A stretch of 64,000 nt of DNA from CAVYXK01 sp963708245 (lineage in GTDB: Bacteria; Pseudomonadota; Alphaproteobacteria; Acetobacterales; Acetobacteraceae): the NCBI GenBank assembly GCA_963708245.1, contig OY970201.1, positions 1,116,001 to 1,180,000 on the forward strand. The letters are read 5' to 3'. The position numbers and the translations under genes were made by a program. Under the pieces are notes generated by a model, which ran no database searches, was not told the origin of the DNA, and saw only the letters and a program-made list of their open reading frames with translations. This document shows, piece by piece, positions 27,174 through 35,068 of the stretch (positions are counted from its first letter, which is position 1; each line of letters begins with the position of its first letter).

Positions 27174-27246
27174 GGGGCACCTCCGTCGTGCCGCTTTGCT
27201 CGATGTGAGTACAATTCGTCAATCAAGAATTCGGTAATCTGATGGA

Positions 27247-27477
27247 TTACGAGCCGCCCCAGCGCTTCTGTGCGGCCCGGCGAGCGATCTCCCGTCGCTG
27301 CTCCGGGGTGAGGGCCCGTGCCCGAGCGTGGCCGCCCTTAAGGCCGCCCGATCGGGCAAACTCCTGGGCAGGAGTCGGGGGTGCTGGCTGGTCCTCGGTC
27401 TTCTCCCCCGTCGCCAGATCGACGATGAGCTTGGCAAGCTGGTTCGGGTCACGCGGCCGCTTGCGGTGTTTCGGCAT
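27247..27477 (-). CDS. Small basic protein with SGGLKGG motif
   Basis: A 76-residue basic protein: MPKHRKRPRDPNQLAKLIVD, ATGEKTED, then SGGLKGGHARARALTPEQR and the tail RREIARRAAQKRWGG. This belongs to a widespread small family with a KGG-like repeat, often found near mobile elements and thought to bind nucleic acid. It is the first minus-strand gene inside the right end of the IS1-family element, 73 bases before the next gene in the series. Function unknown. Confidence 0.65.
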   Translation of the reverse strand: MPKHRKRPRDPNQLAKLIVDLATGEKTEDQPAPPTPAQEFARSGGLKGGHARARALTPEQRREIARRAAQKRWGGS

Positions 27478-27548
27478 ACCTGCAAGATAGCGACCGTTCG
27501 GCCAAATCGCGAGCCCAGATCAGGGACGCTCGATAGGAAGATATTCAG

Positions 27549-27562
27549 ACTGAGACACTACC
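27549..27562 (-). repeat. Right terminal inverted repeat of IS1-family transposon
   Basis: ACTGAGACACTACC, the exact complement of the left end at 24701-24714. Confidence 0.85.
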
Positions 27563-27570
27563 GCCTGCGT
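27563..27570. repeat. 8-bp target duplication, right copy
   Basis: GCCTGCGT, identical to 24693-24700, directly after the right end of the transposon. Confidence 0.85.
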
Positions 27571-27575
27571 TCCGT

Positions 27576-27596
27576 GTTCTTGTTCCGTTCATGTTC
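27576..27596 (+). promoter_or_regulatory. Two overlapping GTTC-N7-GTTC boxes (LexA type)
   Basis: GTTC at 27576 and 27587 form one GTTC-N7-GTTC direct repeat; GTTC at 27582 and 27593 form a second, offset by six bases. This is the LexA box form known from alphaproteobacteria. They overlap the start codon of the following gene at 27591, so binding would block its expression. The transposon inserted five bases before the first box, separating it from whatever lay upstream. Confidence 0.5.
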
Positions 27597-28331
27597 GACG
27601 CCGCCACCGCCCCGGTCGCAGCCGTCCAACCCGACCCTCCTCGGGCCGTGCCGCCTCGCATCGGCCAGGTCCTCGGCCTCCTCCGCACGCTCATCGCCTA
27701 CGGCAAGAATCTCGCCGACACGCTGCGTCAACACGCCGCCGACCCGCACCTCCTCCCCTGCTTCGCCTTCGTCGCCACAACCTTCGGTACCGGCGATCTC
27801 GCGCTGATCCTCGCCCGCATCACCCGCGGTCTGCTCCGCGCCGCCGCGCTCGAAGCCATGCTCAGCCGGCGCGCCGCCCGCGGCCGGGACCTGAAGCCCA
27901 CGGCCATCCGCCTGCCGTCCCCACGCAAGCCGCGCGCCGCCAAACCGGCCGCCCCGCCGGCCCGGCCGGCCGAGGCCCCGAGCCACGCCCGCCTGCCCAC
28001 GCCCGAGGAAATCGCCGCCAAGGACCGCCGCCGCCCGATCGGCGCCGTCCTCGTCGACATCTGCCTCGATCTCGGCATCGTGCCTGGGCAGATGGATTAT
28101 GCGACGTGGGACGAACTGCGCCGCGATCTCATCGAGTACGGCGGAAATCTCGCGACTCTCGTGCTCTCGAGCGAGCGCAAGCGGCGCTCTGCCGTTCTCA
28201 CCGGCAGCCCCAGTCCCAGCGGCAGCCCCAGCGTCGATCCCGTTCCCATCACCGGGCCAACCATCGCGTTTCCCCCCTGGCCGGTGCCATCTCCACAATC
28301 CCCAGCTCCCGCCTGCACCGGCCCACCCTAG
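27591..28331 (+). CDS. Hypothetical protein with possible SOS control
   Basis: A 246-residue protein of no recognised family. The first 110 residues are helical and non-polar (IGQVLGLLRTLIAYGKNLAD, LALILARITRGLLRAAALEA). A Pro/Ala/Arg-rich linker follows, then a conserved-looking block DRRRPIGAVLVDICLDLGIV with YATWDELRRDLIEYGGNLA, and a Pro/Ser-rich tail. Two LexA-type boxes overlap its start, suggesting DNA-damage control. The IS1-family transposon ends 28 bases upstream and may have removed its promoter. A hairpin follows the stop. Confidence 0.6.
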   Translation: MFDAATAPVAAVQPDPPRAVPPRIGQVLGLLRTLIAYGKNLADTLRQHAADPHLLPCFAFVATTFGTGDLALILARITRGLLRAAALEAMLSRRAARGRDLKPTAIRLPSPRKPRAAKPAAPPARPAEAPSHARLPTPEEIAAKDRRRPIGAVLVDICLDLGIVPGQMDYATWDELRRDLIEYGGNLATLVLSSERKRRSAVLTGSPSPSGSPSVDPVPITGPTIAFPPWPVPSPQSPAPACTGPP

Positions 28332-28336
28332 CGAGT

Positions 28337-28372
28337 GCCCCCTCCCCTTGCGGCCCTCTTGCGGGAGGGGGC
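28337..28372. terminator. Bidirectional hairpin (GCCCCCTCCC element)
   Basis: A 10-bp stem, GCCCCCTCCC with its complement, between two convergent genes. Similar CCCCTCCCC/GGGGAGGGG hairpins occur at 58609-58640, and related C-rich sequence near 1955, so this seems to be a dispersed element used as a terminator. Confidence 0.55.
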
Positions 28373-28393
28373 CCGGGAGCCGAGAGACCCCCA

Positions 28394-29425
28394 CTACTCC
28401 GCGGCAATCGGAACCAGATGCGACAGGAACAGCTCGGCGCAAGCACGCCAACTGAACCGTTCAGCATGCGCACGGGAGGCAGCCCGATCGGCCTCCAACG
28501 CCAGCAGCGCCGCCTCGCGCAAATCATGGCTCACCGCCCCCACCAGCCCGGCCGCGCCGGCCAACACATCCTTCGGCCCCGTAACAGGAAACGCCGCCAC
28601 CGGCGTTCCGCAGGCCAGTGCCTCTAGCAGCACCAGACCGAACGTGTCGGTAAGGCTCGGGAACACGAACACATCCGAGCCGGCATACGCGCGGGCGAGG
28701 GCTTCGCCATAACGCGGCCCAGTGAACCGCACGCCCGCATAGGCCCGGCGGAGCGAAGCAAGCTGCGGACCCCCGCCGACCACCACCTTCGAGCCGGGCA
28801 GATCAAGATCGAGGAAGGCGCCAATATTCTTCTCAACCGCGACCCGCCCGACATAGATGAACACCGGCCGGGGAAGTCCCCACTCCTCGCGCGGCTCCGG
28901 CTTGAACAGCGTAAGATCGACCCCGCGCGACCAGGGCAGAATATTGCGGAACCCGCGCGCGATCAGCTCATCCTGCAAGCTTTCGGTCGCCACCATCATG
29001 CCGCGTCCGGCGCTGTGGAAGCGACGCATCCAGGCATAGATCGGCCGCACCGGCACCCGGGTGCGCGCCCGGATGTATTCGGCGAAGCGCGTATGAAACG
29101 CGGTAGTGAAGGAAAACCCGGTCCGCCGCGCCCAGCTTCGCGCCGCCATCCCCAGCGGGCCCTCAGTCGCAATGTGCAACGCATCCGGTGCGAACTGCTC
29201 GATCATCCGGACCAGTCGCCGGCGCGGCAGCAGCGAAAGCGGGATGTCGGGATAGGTTGGGCAGGGGATGGTGCGGAAGCGGTCCGGGCCTATCACTTCC
29301 ACCACATGCCCCATCGCCCTCAGCTCCTCGGCGACGGTGGCGAGCGTCCGCACCACGCCATTGACCTGCGGGAACCAGGCGTCGGTGACGATCAGGATGC
29401 GGTGCGAGGGCGCAGGCGGCAGCAT
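28394..29425 (-). CDS. Glycosyltransferase family 4
   Basis: A 343-residue GT-B glycosyltransferase. The N-terminal acceptor domain begins RILIVTDAWFPQVNGVVRTL and contains GFSFTTAFHTRFAEYI. The C-terminal nucleotide-sugar domain has FIYVGRVAVEKNIGAFLDL and the family-4 pocket DVFVFPSLTDTFGLVLLEALACGTPVAAFP. These features match the group that glycosylates membrane lipids in alphaproteobacteria, such as sulfoquinovosyl- or diglycosyl-diacylglycerol synthases. The next gene on the strand is an LpxH-like phosphoesterase 37 bases upstream, supporting a lipid role. The acceptor is not proven. Confidence 0.85.
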   Translation of the reverse strand: MLPPAPSHRILIVTDAWFPQVNGVVRTLATVAEELRAMGHVVEVIGPDRFRTIPCPTYPDIPLSLLPRRRLVRMIEQFAPDALHIATEGPLGMAARSWARRTGFSFTTAFHTRFAEYIRARTRVPVRPIYAWMRRFHSAGRGMMVATESLQDELIARGFRNILPWSRGVDLTLFKPEPREEWGLPRPVFIYVGRVAVEKNIGAFLDLDLPGSKVVVGGGPQLASLRRAYAGVRFTGPRYGEALARAYAGSDVFVFPSLTDTFGLVLLEALACGTPVAAFPVTGPKDVLAGAAGLVGAVSHDLREAALLALEADRAASRAHAERFSWRACAELFLSHLVPIAAE

Positions 29426-29462
29426 CGCTTCGCAGCCCTCTAGCTCGATCAGAGGCAGCGTG

Positions 29463-30281
29463 TCAGGCAGCTTGCGGCAGCCTGGCTTGGCGCGGGGCGA
29501 AGAACGAGAACCGGTTGAGCGCTGCCCAGTCGATCAGCTCCAGCCGGCCGTCGTGATGCTCGACCAATGCGGTGCAGCTCTCCACCCAGTCGCCGTCGTT
29601 AATATAAAGCACGCCGGCTACCTCGCGCATCTCCGCGTGGTGGATGTGGCCGCAGACCACGCCATCGAAGCCGCGCCGCCGCGCCTCGGCGGCGAGCGCG
29701 TTCTCGAACCGGTCGATCGCCTTCACCGCTTCCTTCACCTGGCGTTTCAGCCAGGCCGAGAGCGACCAATAGGGATAGCCGAGCCGACGGCGGACCGCGT
29801 TGAACCATCGGTTGAGCGCCAGCGCCGTGTTGTACGCCCAATCGCCGAGCAGGGCGAGGAACTTCGCGTAACGTACCACGCTGTCGAACTCGTCGCCATG
29901 TGTCACCAGCAGCCGCTGGCCGGCGGCGGTGACGTGCACTGCTTCGGATCGGAGCTTGATCCCACCGATTTCGAGGCTCATCGGCAGCCAGGCGCGGAAC
30001 ATCTCGTCGTGGTTGCCGGGGATATAGGTGACCGAGGTGCCGGCGCGCGCATGGCGAATGATCTGGCGCAGCACCTCATCGTGATGCTCATCCCAGTACC
30101 AGGACTTGCGCAGCCGCCAGCCGTCGATGATGTCGCCCACCAAGTAAAGATGATGACAGGTCGTGCCGCGCAGAAAATTGGCCAGGAAATCGCTTCGGCA
30201 GCCGCGCGTGCCGAGATGCGTGTCGGAGATGAAGACGCTCCGGTATGTTGGCTGGAGGCCGGTTTTACTGGCGTTGGTCAT
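29463..30281 (-). CDS. UDP-2,3-diacylglucosamine diphosphatase-like metallophosphoesterase
   Basis: A 272-residue calcineurin-type phosphoesterase of the LpxH-like group. Metal-binding motifs appear in order: FISDTHLGTRGC, LVGDIIDGWRL, YIPGNHDEMFR, LVTHGDEFDSV and GHIHHAEMREV. Proteins of this type act at the membrane on lipid A precursors or related phospholipids. The Arg- and aromatic-rich insertion (residues about 155-200) should form the membrane-facing cap. It is probably co-transcribed with the glycosyltransferase and divergent from the lipid kinase gene, which makes a lipid-metabolism neighbourhood. Confidence 0.82.
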   Translation of the reverse strand: MTNASKTGLQPTYRSVFISDTHLGTRGCRSDFLANFLRGTTCHHLYLVGDIIDGWRLRKSWYWDEHHDEVLRQIIRHARAGTSVTYIPGNHDEMFRAWLPMSLEIGGIKLRSEAVHVTAAGQRLLVTHGDEFDSVVRYAKFLALLGDWAYNTALALNRWFNAVRRRLGYPYWSLSAWLKRQVKEAVKAIDRFENALAAEARRRGFDGVVCGHIHHAEMREVAGVLYINDGDWVESCTALVEHHDGRLELIDWAALNRFSFFAPRQARLPQAA

Positions 30282-30455
30282 CGCGGCGGCAGGGAAGACG
30301 CGTGCTGCCGCGTCGCAACAGTGAAGATTGAATGACAGCCGGAAATATTTCGTGATCGAGTGAAAGTCATTCCTGTGTCACCGGATTGTCATCGCACTGA
30401 CACAGACTGCCCGCAAAAGGGGCGCTTGTGCCCGATTGACCATGCCGATTCGCCA

Positions 30456-31337
30456 ATGCCCCTCATGCTGATCGTGTTCAATCCGGTCGCCGGACAGCGG
30501 CGAAACCAGCTCCTCTGGCGTGTGCTGGACGTCATGGTGGCAAATGGCATCCGCATCGAAGTCGCCAAGACCCAACGTGCCGGGGATGCCGAGGCGTTCG
30601 CCCGCGCCGCGGCGTCGCGCGGCGCCGGCATGGTGGTCGCGGCGGGCGGTGACGGCACCATCGCCGAGGTCGCGAACGGGCTGATGGACAGCAGCGCCCG
30701 GCTCGGGGTGATCCCGCTCGGGACGGCAAACGTGCTGGCGCATGAGCTGGCGCTGCCGTTCGCCCCCACGGCGGTGGCCTCGGCGCTGGCCTTCGGCCGC
30801 ACCCGGACGATCTGGCCCGGGCTGGCACGTGGCGCCGATCGGTCTCGGCTGTTCGTCCAGATGCTCGGCGTGGGGTTCGACGCCCATGTCGTGCATCGGC
30901 TGCCGGCCCGACTGAAGCGGCATTGCGGGCGCTCCGCCTATGTTCTGCAGTCCGTGCGTGAGCTTGCCCGCTACGGCTTCGTCCCGGTGCGCCTTCGGCT
31001 GGACGGCGCCGAGACCGAGGCGGCCAGCGTGATCGTCAGCAAGGGCCGCCTGTATGGCGGGCGTTACTTGCTGGCACCCGAAGCGCGGCCCTCGGAGCCA
31101 GGATTCTCGGTCGTCCTGTTCGACCACACCGGGCCCGGTGCGGCCTTGCTCTATGGCGCGGCACTGCCGCTCGACCTCCTGGCCAAGGGACGTGGGCTGC
31201 GGCGACTGCGAGCGCGGTCTGTCGAATTCATTGGAAACGAGGCCATTCCTGCCCAGGCCGACGGCGATGCTGCCGGCACCGCGCCGCTTGCTGTTACCGA
31301 CGCGGCGCGGCCGATCGAGATCGTCGTGGGCGGCTGA
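30456..31337 (+). CDS. Diacylglycerol kinase-type lipid kinase
   Basis: A 293-residue DAGK-catalytic-domain protein (YegS/LCB5 type) that phosphorylates a lipid or sphingoid alcohol. The nucleotide motif is VVAAGGDGTIAEVANGLM, followed by LGVIPLGTANVLAHELALP. The frame is open from a GTG at 30360, but that stretch has no similarity, and MPLMLIVFNPVAGQ at 30456 matches the family N-terminus. The C-terminal domain ends IPAQADGDAAG, as in this family. It is divergent from the phosphoesterase and followed by a good terminator. Confidence 0.8.
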   Translation: MPLMLIVFNPVAGQRRNQLLWRVLDVMVANGIRIEVAKTQRAGDAEAFARAAASRGAGMVVAAGGDGTIAEVANGLMDSSARLGVIPLGTANVLAHELALPFAPTAVASALAFGRTRTIWPGLARGADRSRLFVQMLGVGFDAHVVHRLPARLKRHCGRSAYVLQSVRELARYGFVPVRLRLDGAETEAASVIVSKGRLYGGRYLLAPEARPSEPGFSVVLFDHTGPGAALLYGAALPLDLLAKGRGLRRLRARSVEFIGNEAIPAQADGDAAGTAPLAVTDAARPIEIVVGG

Positions 31338-31414
31338 CGTGGCCTGCTCAAACACCGACTGACTTTTCCCAACCGGGTACGACGGCGGCCTCGAAAGACT
31401 TATTTGCCCAGCCC

Positions 31415-31439
31415 CGCCCCTTGAACCACGGGGCGTTTT
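31415..31439 (+). terminator. Rho-independent terminator
   Basis: Stem CGCCCC/GGGGCG with a nine-base loop followed by TTTT, 78 bases after the lipid kinase stop and 66 before cytochrome oxidase subunit III. Confidence 0.6.
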
Positions 31440-31504
31440 GCGGATGATGCGCCCCAACTCCGTGCCGGGGCGGCTTCCTCGGCGATCCATCCTGGTCACG
31501 AGGC

Positions 31505-32359
31505 ATGAGCGAGCACGCGCACGGCGGCACCATCATCGAGAGTTCTGGCCTGAAGCAGCCGTACCACCTGGTCGATCCCAGCCCGTGGCCGATCATCGGC
31601 GCGGTCGGCGGCCTGCTGATCGTGCTCGGCATCATCTTCGCCGCGCATTACGGCGACTACATCATGCTGACCATCGGCGCGCTGGTGGTGCTCAGCGTGA
31701 TGTACTTCTGGTGGCGCGACGTGGTGCGCGAGAGCCGTACCCCCGGGGTGCACACCCCCGTGGTCCGGCTGGGCCTGCGCTACGGGATGCTGTTCTTCAT
31801 CACCAGCGAGGTGATGTTCTTCGTCGCCTTCTTCTGGTCGTTCTTCAACTTCGCGCTGTTCCCTGAAAACGTCTCCGGCCTCGCCAACCCGGTCTGGCCG
31901 CCGCCCAACATCCACACGCCCGACCCATTTCACTTCGCCATCTTGATGACGATGATCCTGTTGCTGTCGGGCACTACGATCACCTGGGCGCATCACTGCC
32001 TCATCGAGGGCGACCGCAAAGGGATGCTGACCGGGCTAGGCCTGACCGTCCTGCTCGGCATAGCGTTCACCTGCACCCAACTCTGGGAATACACCCATTC
32101 GCCGTTCCCGTTCTCGGGCGGTGGCGTGTATCCCTCGGTCTTCTTCCTGGCTACGGGCTTTCACGGCTTCCATGTCATCGTCGGGACATCGTTCCTGATT
32201 GTCTGCTGGTTCCGGGCCAAGGCCGGGCAGTTTACGCCGCAACGCCATTTCGGCTTCGAAGCCGCTGCCTGGTACTGGCATTTCGTCGACGTGGTGTGGC
32301 TGTTCCTTTTCACCTGCATCTACTGGTGGGGTGCCAGTCCTGTCGTCGCCGGCCCCTGA
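31505..32359 (+). CDS. ctaE: Cytochrome c oxidase subunit III
   Basis: A 284-residue inner-membrane subunit of an aa3-type oxidase with seven hydrophobic segments. Family features include PYHLVDPSPWPIIGAVGG, the long first helices, FFVAFFWSFFNFALFP, WAHHCLIEGDRKGM and the C-terminal YWHFVDVVWLFLFTCIYWWG. It is followed by DUF983 and SURF1 genes in one direction, the usual alphaproteobacterial order. Subunits I and II are not in the window. Confidence 0.93.
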   Translation: MSEHAHGGTIIESSGLKQPYHLVDPSPWPIIGAVGGLLIVLGIIFAAHYGDYIMLTIGALVVLSVMYFWWRDVVRESRTPGVHTPVVRLGLRYGMLFFITSEVMFFVAFFWSFFNFALFPENVSGLANPVWPPPNIHTPDPFHFAILMTMILLLSGTTITWAHHCLIEGDRKGMLTGLGLTVLLGIAFTCTQLWEYTHSPFPFSGGGVYPSVFFLATGFHGFHVIVGTSFLIVCWFRAKAGQFTPQRHFGFEAAAWYWHFVDVVWLFLFTCIYWWGASPVVAGP

Positions 32360-32708
32360 TGCGGTGCCGGTGCTGGCGGCGGCGCTCAAGTGCCGCTGCC
32401 CCCGCTGCGGCCGGGGAAAGCTGTTCGACGGGCTGCTGACAGTGCGCGAGCGCTGCCCGGTCTGCGATCTCGACCTCAGGGGCAACGATGCCGGCGACGG
32501 CGCGACCGTCGGGGTGATCCTGGTGCTCGGGGCCGTGGTGGTGGCCCTTGCCTTCTGGGTGGAATTCAGGTTCAGCCCGCCGCTCTGGGTGCACGCCGTG
32601 CTCTGGCCGTTGATCACGGTGCCGGCCGCGATCCTGCTGATGCGCCCGGTCAAGGCGGCGCTCGTGGCGCTGCAATACCGTCATCGCGCGGCCGAGATGG
32701 GGCTGTGA
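32331..32708 (+). CDS. DUF983 family protein
   Basis: A roughly 125-residue protein with an N-terminal zinc-ribbon-like pair, CRCPRCGRGKLFDGLL and RCPVCDLDL, and two transmembrane helices (GVILVLGAVVVALAF and AVLWPLITVPAAILLM). DUF983 proteins sit in cytochrome oxidase operons and are thought to help oxidase assembly. Start is unsure: GTG 32331 overlaps ctaE by 29 bases, while GTG 32364 just after the ctaE stop is an alternative. It ends ten bases before SURF1. Confidence 0.8.
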   Translation: MPVLSSPAPDAVPVLAAALKCRCPRCGRGKLFDGLLTVRERCPVCDLDLRGNDAGDGATVGVILVLGAVVVALAFWVEFRFSPPLWVHAVLWPLITVPAAILLMRPVKAALVALQYRHRAAEMGL

Positions 32709-32718
32709 ACCAGCCGGA

Positions 32719-33420
32719 ATGACGCGACCAGTCAGGCGCCTGCTCTGGCCGGGCGTAATGGCCACCCTCATGCTGCTAACCTTGCTCGCGCTCGGCACAT
32801 GGCAGGTGAAGCGGCTTGCCTGGAAGGAAGGCATCCTCGCCGAGATTGCCGACGCCGAAGCCGCCCCGGCCGTCCCCCTGGGCCCGCATCCGCCGCCATT
32901 CGCCAAGGTCAGTGCTACCGGCCGCTACCGCGAAGATTTGGCGGCGCTCTACGGCGCCGAGGTCGAGGACACGCCGGCCGGCCCGGAACTGGGGGCGGAG
33001 CTCATCGTGCCGCTCGAGCGGCCGGGCGCCGATCCTGTGCTGGTCGATCGCGGCTGGGTCCCCACCTCGGTGCCGGCCCCGAGCTATTGGCCGCAGCCGC
33101 CGGTTACCGTGGACGGCTATGCCCACGCGCCGGACCGGCCTGGCCTGTTTACCCCGCACGACGATGCAACCCACCGCCGGTTCTACGCGCTCGACCCGCC
33201 GGCGATCGGCGCGGCCCTCGGCCTCAAGCGGATCGCGCCGCTCACACTGGTGGCGCTGGGCCCGGAGGTTGCAGGACGATACCCTGTTCCGGCCCAACAC
33301 CTTCCCCGGCCGCCTAACGACCACCTGCAATACGCGCTGACGTGGTACGGATTGGCGGGCGCGCTCGTGGTGGTGTTCGTGGCATGGTCCAGAAAGGTGT
33401 TGCGAGATGAACGCCTATGA
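32719..33420 (+). CDS. SURF1 family cytochrome oxidase biogenesis protein
   Basis: A 233-residue protein with one transmembrane helix near each end (GVMATLMLLTLLALGTWQVK and LAGALVVVFVAW) around a periplasmic domain, the standard SURF1 layout. VLVDRGWVP and NDHLQYALTWYGLA are family signatures. It helps insert heme a into subunit I of the oxidase. It overlaps the start of the carboxypeptidase gene by 14 bases. Confidence 0.9.
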   Translation: MTRPVRRLLWPGVMATLMLLTLLALGTWQVKRLAWKEGILAEIADAEAAPAVPLGPHPPPFAKVSATGRYREDLAALYGAEVEDTPAGPELGAELIVPLERPGADPVLVDRGWVPTSVPAPSYWPQPPVTVDGYAHAPDRPGLFTPHDDATHRRFYALDPPAIGAALGLKRIAPLTLVALGPEVAGRYPVPAQHLPRPPNDHLQYALTWYGLAGALVVVFVAWSRKVLRDERL

Positions 33421-34900
33421 GCGCCTGACGTCCCGATTCGCCCGGATCGCGACCATCAACGAAGCGTCCTCCGTGCTCGGCTGGGATGCAGCCGCCATGA
33501 TGCCGCCCGGCGGCGCCGCGGCGCGGGGCGATCAGCTCGCGGTGCTGGCCGGCTTGGCCCACGGGCTGCTGGCCCGGCCAGAGGTCGGCGACGATCTCGC
33601 CGAGGCAGAGGCAGTGGGCGAGGACCCGGATCCCTGGCGGGCCGCGAACCTGCGTTTGATGCGCCACGCGTACACGCGCGCCACCGCCTTGCCCCTGGCA
33701 CTGGTCGAGGCGCAGGCACGCGTCAACTCCGCCTGCGAGAAAGTATGGCGTGAGGCACGCCGCCGTTCCGACTTTGCCCTCGTCGCCGGCGATCTCGAGA
33801 AGGTCGTGGCGGTGGCGCGCGAGGCCGCCACGGCGCTCGGCGAGGCGCTGGGGCTCGCGCCGTATGACGCGCTGATGGACGGATACCAACGCGGTCTTCG
33901 CACGGCGGATGTAGCGCCAGTATTCGCCGACTACGAAACCTTCCTGCGGCGCACCCTGCCCGAGGCGGAAGAACGCCAAGCGCGGCTACCGGCGCCCGAG
34001 CCACCGGTCGGACCATTTCCGCTGGCGGCCCAGGAAGCGCTCTGCCGTCGGCTCGCCGAACGGATCGGGCTCGATTTCGACCACGCGCGGCTCGACCGAT
34101 CGGCGCATCCGTTCTCTGGCGGTACGCAAACCGATGTGCGGATCACCACCCGCTATGACGAGGCCGATTTTACCCAGGCCGTGCTCGCGGTGGTGCACGA
34201 GACCGGGCACGCGCTCTACGAACGCGGCCTGCCGGCGGCGCATCAGCGCCAGCCGGTTGGCGACGCCGCCGGGATGGCGGCGCACGAGAGTCAGTCGCTG
34301 ATCGTCGAGATGCAGGCCTGCCGGTCTGATGCCTTCCTCGCCTGGCTTGGCCCGGAGCTGCATCGTGCCTTCGGCGGCGACCCGACGCCCTATCGAGCGG
34401 ACAATCTGGCCCGTTTATGGCGGCGCGTATCGCGCGGCTTCATCCGTGTCGATGCCGATGAAATGACCTATCCGGCGCACGTGATTCTGCGCTTCCGTCT
34501 GGAGCAGGTGCTGATAGCCGGTGATTTGACTGTGCCGGACCTGCCAGGAGCGTGGAACGATGGATTTCGCGAATTGCTCGGGTTGACGCCGCCCGATGAT
34601 GCGCGCGGCTGTCTGCAGGACATCCACTGGTACGACGGCGCGTTCGGATACTTCCCCAACTACACGTTGGGCGCCATGGCGGCGGCGCAGTTGATGGCGG
34701 CGGCACGCCGCGCGTTGCCCGAGCTCGATGCAGCGCTGGCGCGCGGCGACCTGTCGCCGTTGCTCGAATGGCTGCGCGAGAAGGTGCACGGCCTCGGCAG
34801 TCTGCTCGACTTTGACGGCCTGTTGCGCGCCGCAACTGGCAAGCCGCTCGATCCGACGGATTTCGAGGCGCATCTCACGGCGCGGTATCTCGCGACGTAG
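33407..34900 (+). CDS. Carboxypeptidase M32
   Basis: A 497-residue zinc metallocarboxypeptidase of family M32 that removes C-terminal residues from peptides. The metal site is HETGHALYERGLP (HExxH) near residue 265 with the third ligand Glu in MAAHESQSLIVEMQ. DTRITTRY-like signature segments appear as TDVRITTRYDEADF, and the C-terminal LLGLTPPDDARGCLQDIHWY is diagnostic. The ATG overlaps the SURF1 gene, but a functional link to oxidase assembly is not expected. Confidence 0.92.
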   Translation: MNAYERLTSRFARIATINEASSVLGWDAAAMMPPGGAAARGDQLAVLAGLAHGLLARPEVGDDLAEAEAVGEDPDPWRAANLRLMRHAYTRATALPLALVEAQARVNSACEKVWREARRRSDFALVAGDLEKVVAVAREAATALGEALGLAPYDALMDGYQRGLRTADVAPVFADYETFLRRTLPEAEERQARLPAPEPPVGPFPLAAQEALCRRLAERIGLDFDHARLDRSAHPFSGGTQTDVRITTRYDEADFTQAVLAVVHETGHALYERGLPAAHQRQPVGDAAGMAAHESQSLIVEMQACRSDAFLAWLGPELHRAFGGDPTPYRADNLARLWRRVSRGFIRVDADEMTYPAHVILRFRLEQVLIAGDLTVPDLPGAWNDGFRELLGLTPPDDARGCLQDIHWYDGAFGYFPNYTLGAMAAAQLMAAARRALPELDAALARGDLSPLLEWLREKVHGLGSLLDFDGLLRAATGKPLDPTDFEAHLTARYLAT

Positions 34901-35068
34901 GACGGCGCTTGCTACATCCGTCCTATGAGCAAGAGCATCGTGCGCGACTGTTGGCTGACATTGCAGGCGGTTTCTGAATCCTACGAGTAGGCGACGCGCA
35001 AGGGCTTGGTCCCGGCTCCCGATGCCGCCGCTCAGGCTGAGGCATCGCCGCCGAGCTCCACAAATGCC

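Larger units (their letters stand above)
24701..27562. mobile_element. IS1-family transposon with cargo genes and a tRNA
   Basis: A 2,862-bp element defined by perfect 14-bp terminal inverted repeats (GGTAGTGTCTCAGT at 24701-24714, its complement at 27549-27562) and flanked by an 8-bp direct repeat. It encodes an IS1-type DDE transposase plus a membrane protein, a tRNA, a hairpin-rich segment, a possible winged-helix protein and a small basic protein. It starts with GGT as IS1 elements do. At nearly four times the length of classic IS1 it carries more cargo than is usual. The intact ends and exact duplication point to a fairly recent insertion. It is AT-richer on the left, unlike its surroundings. 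Confidence 0.85.
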
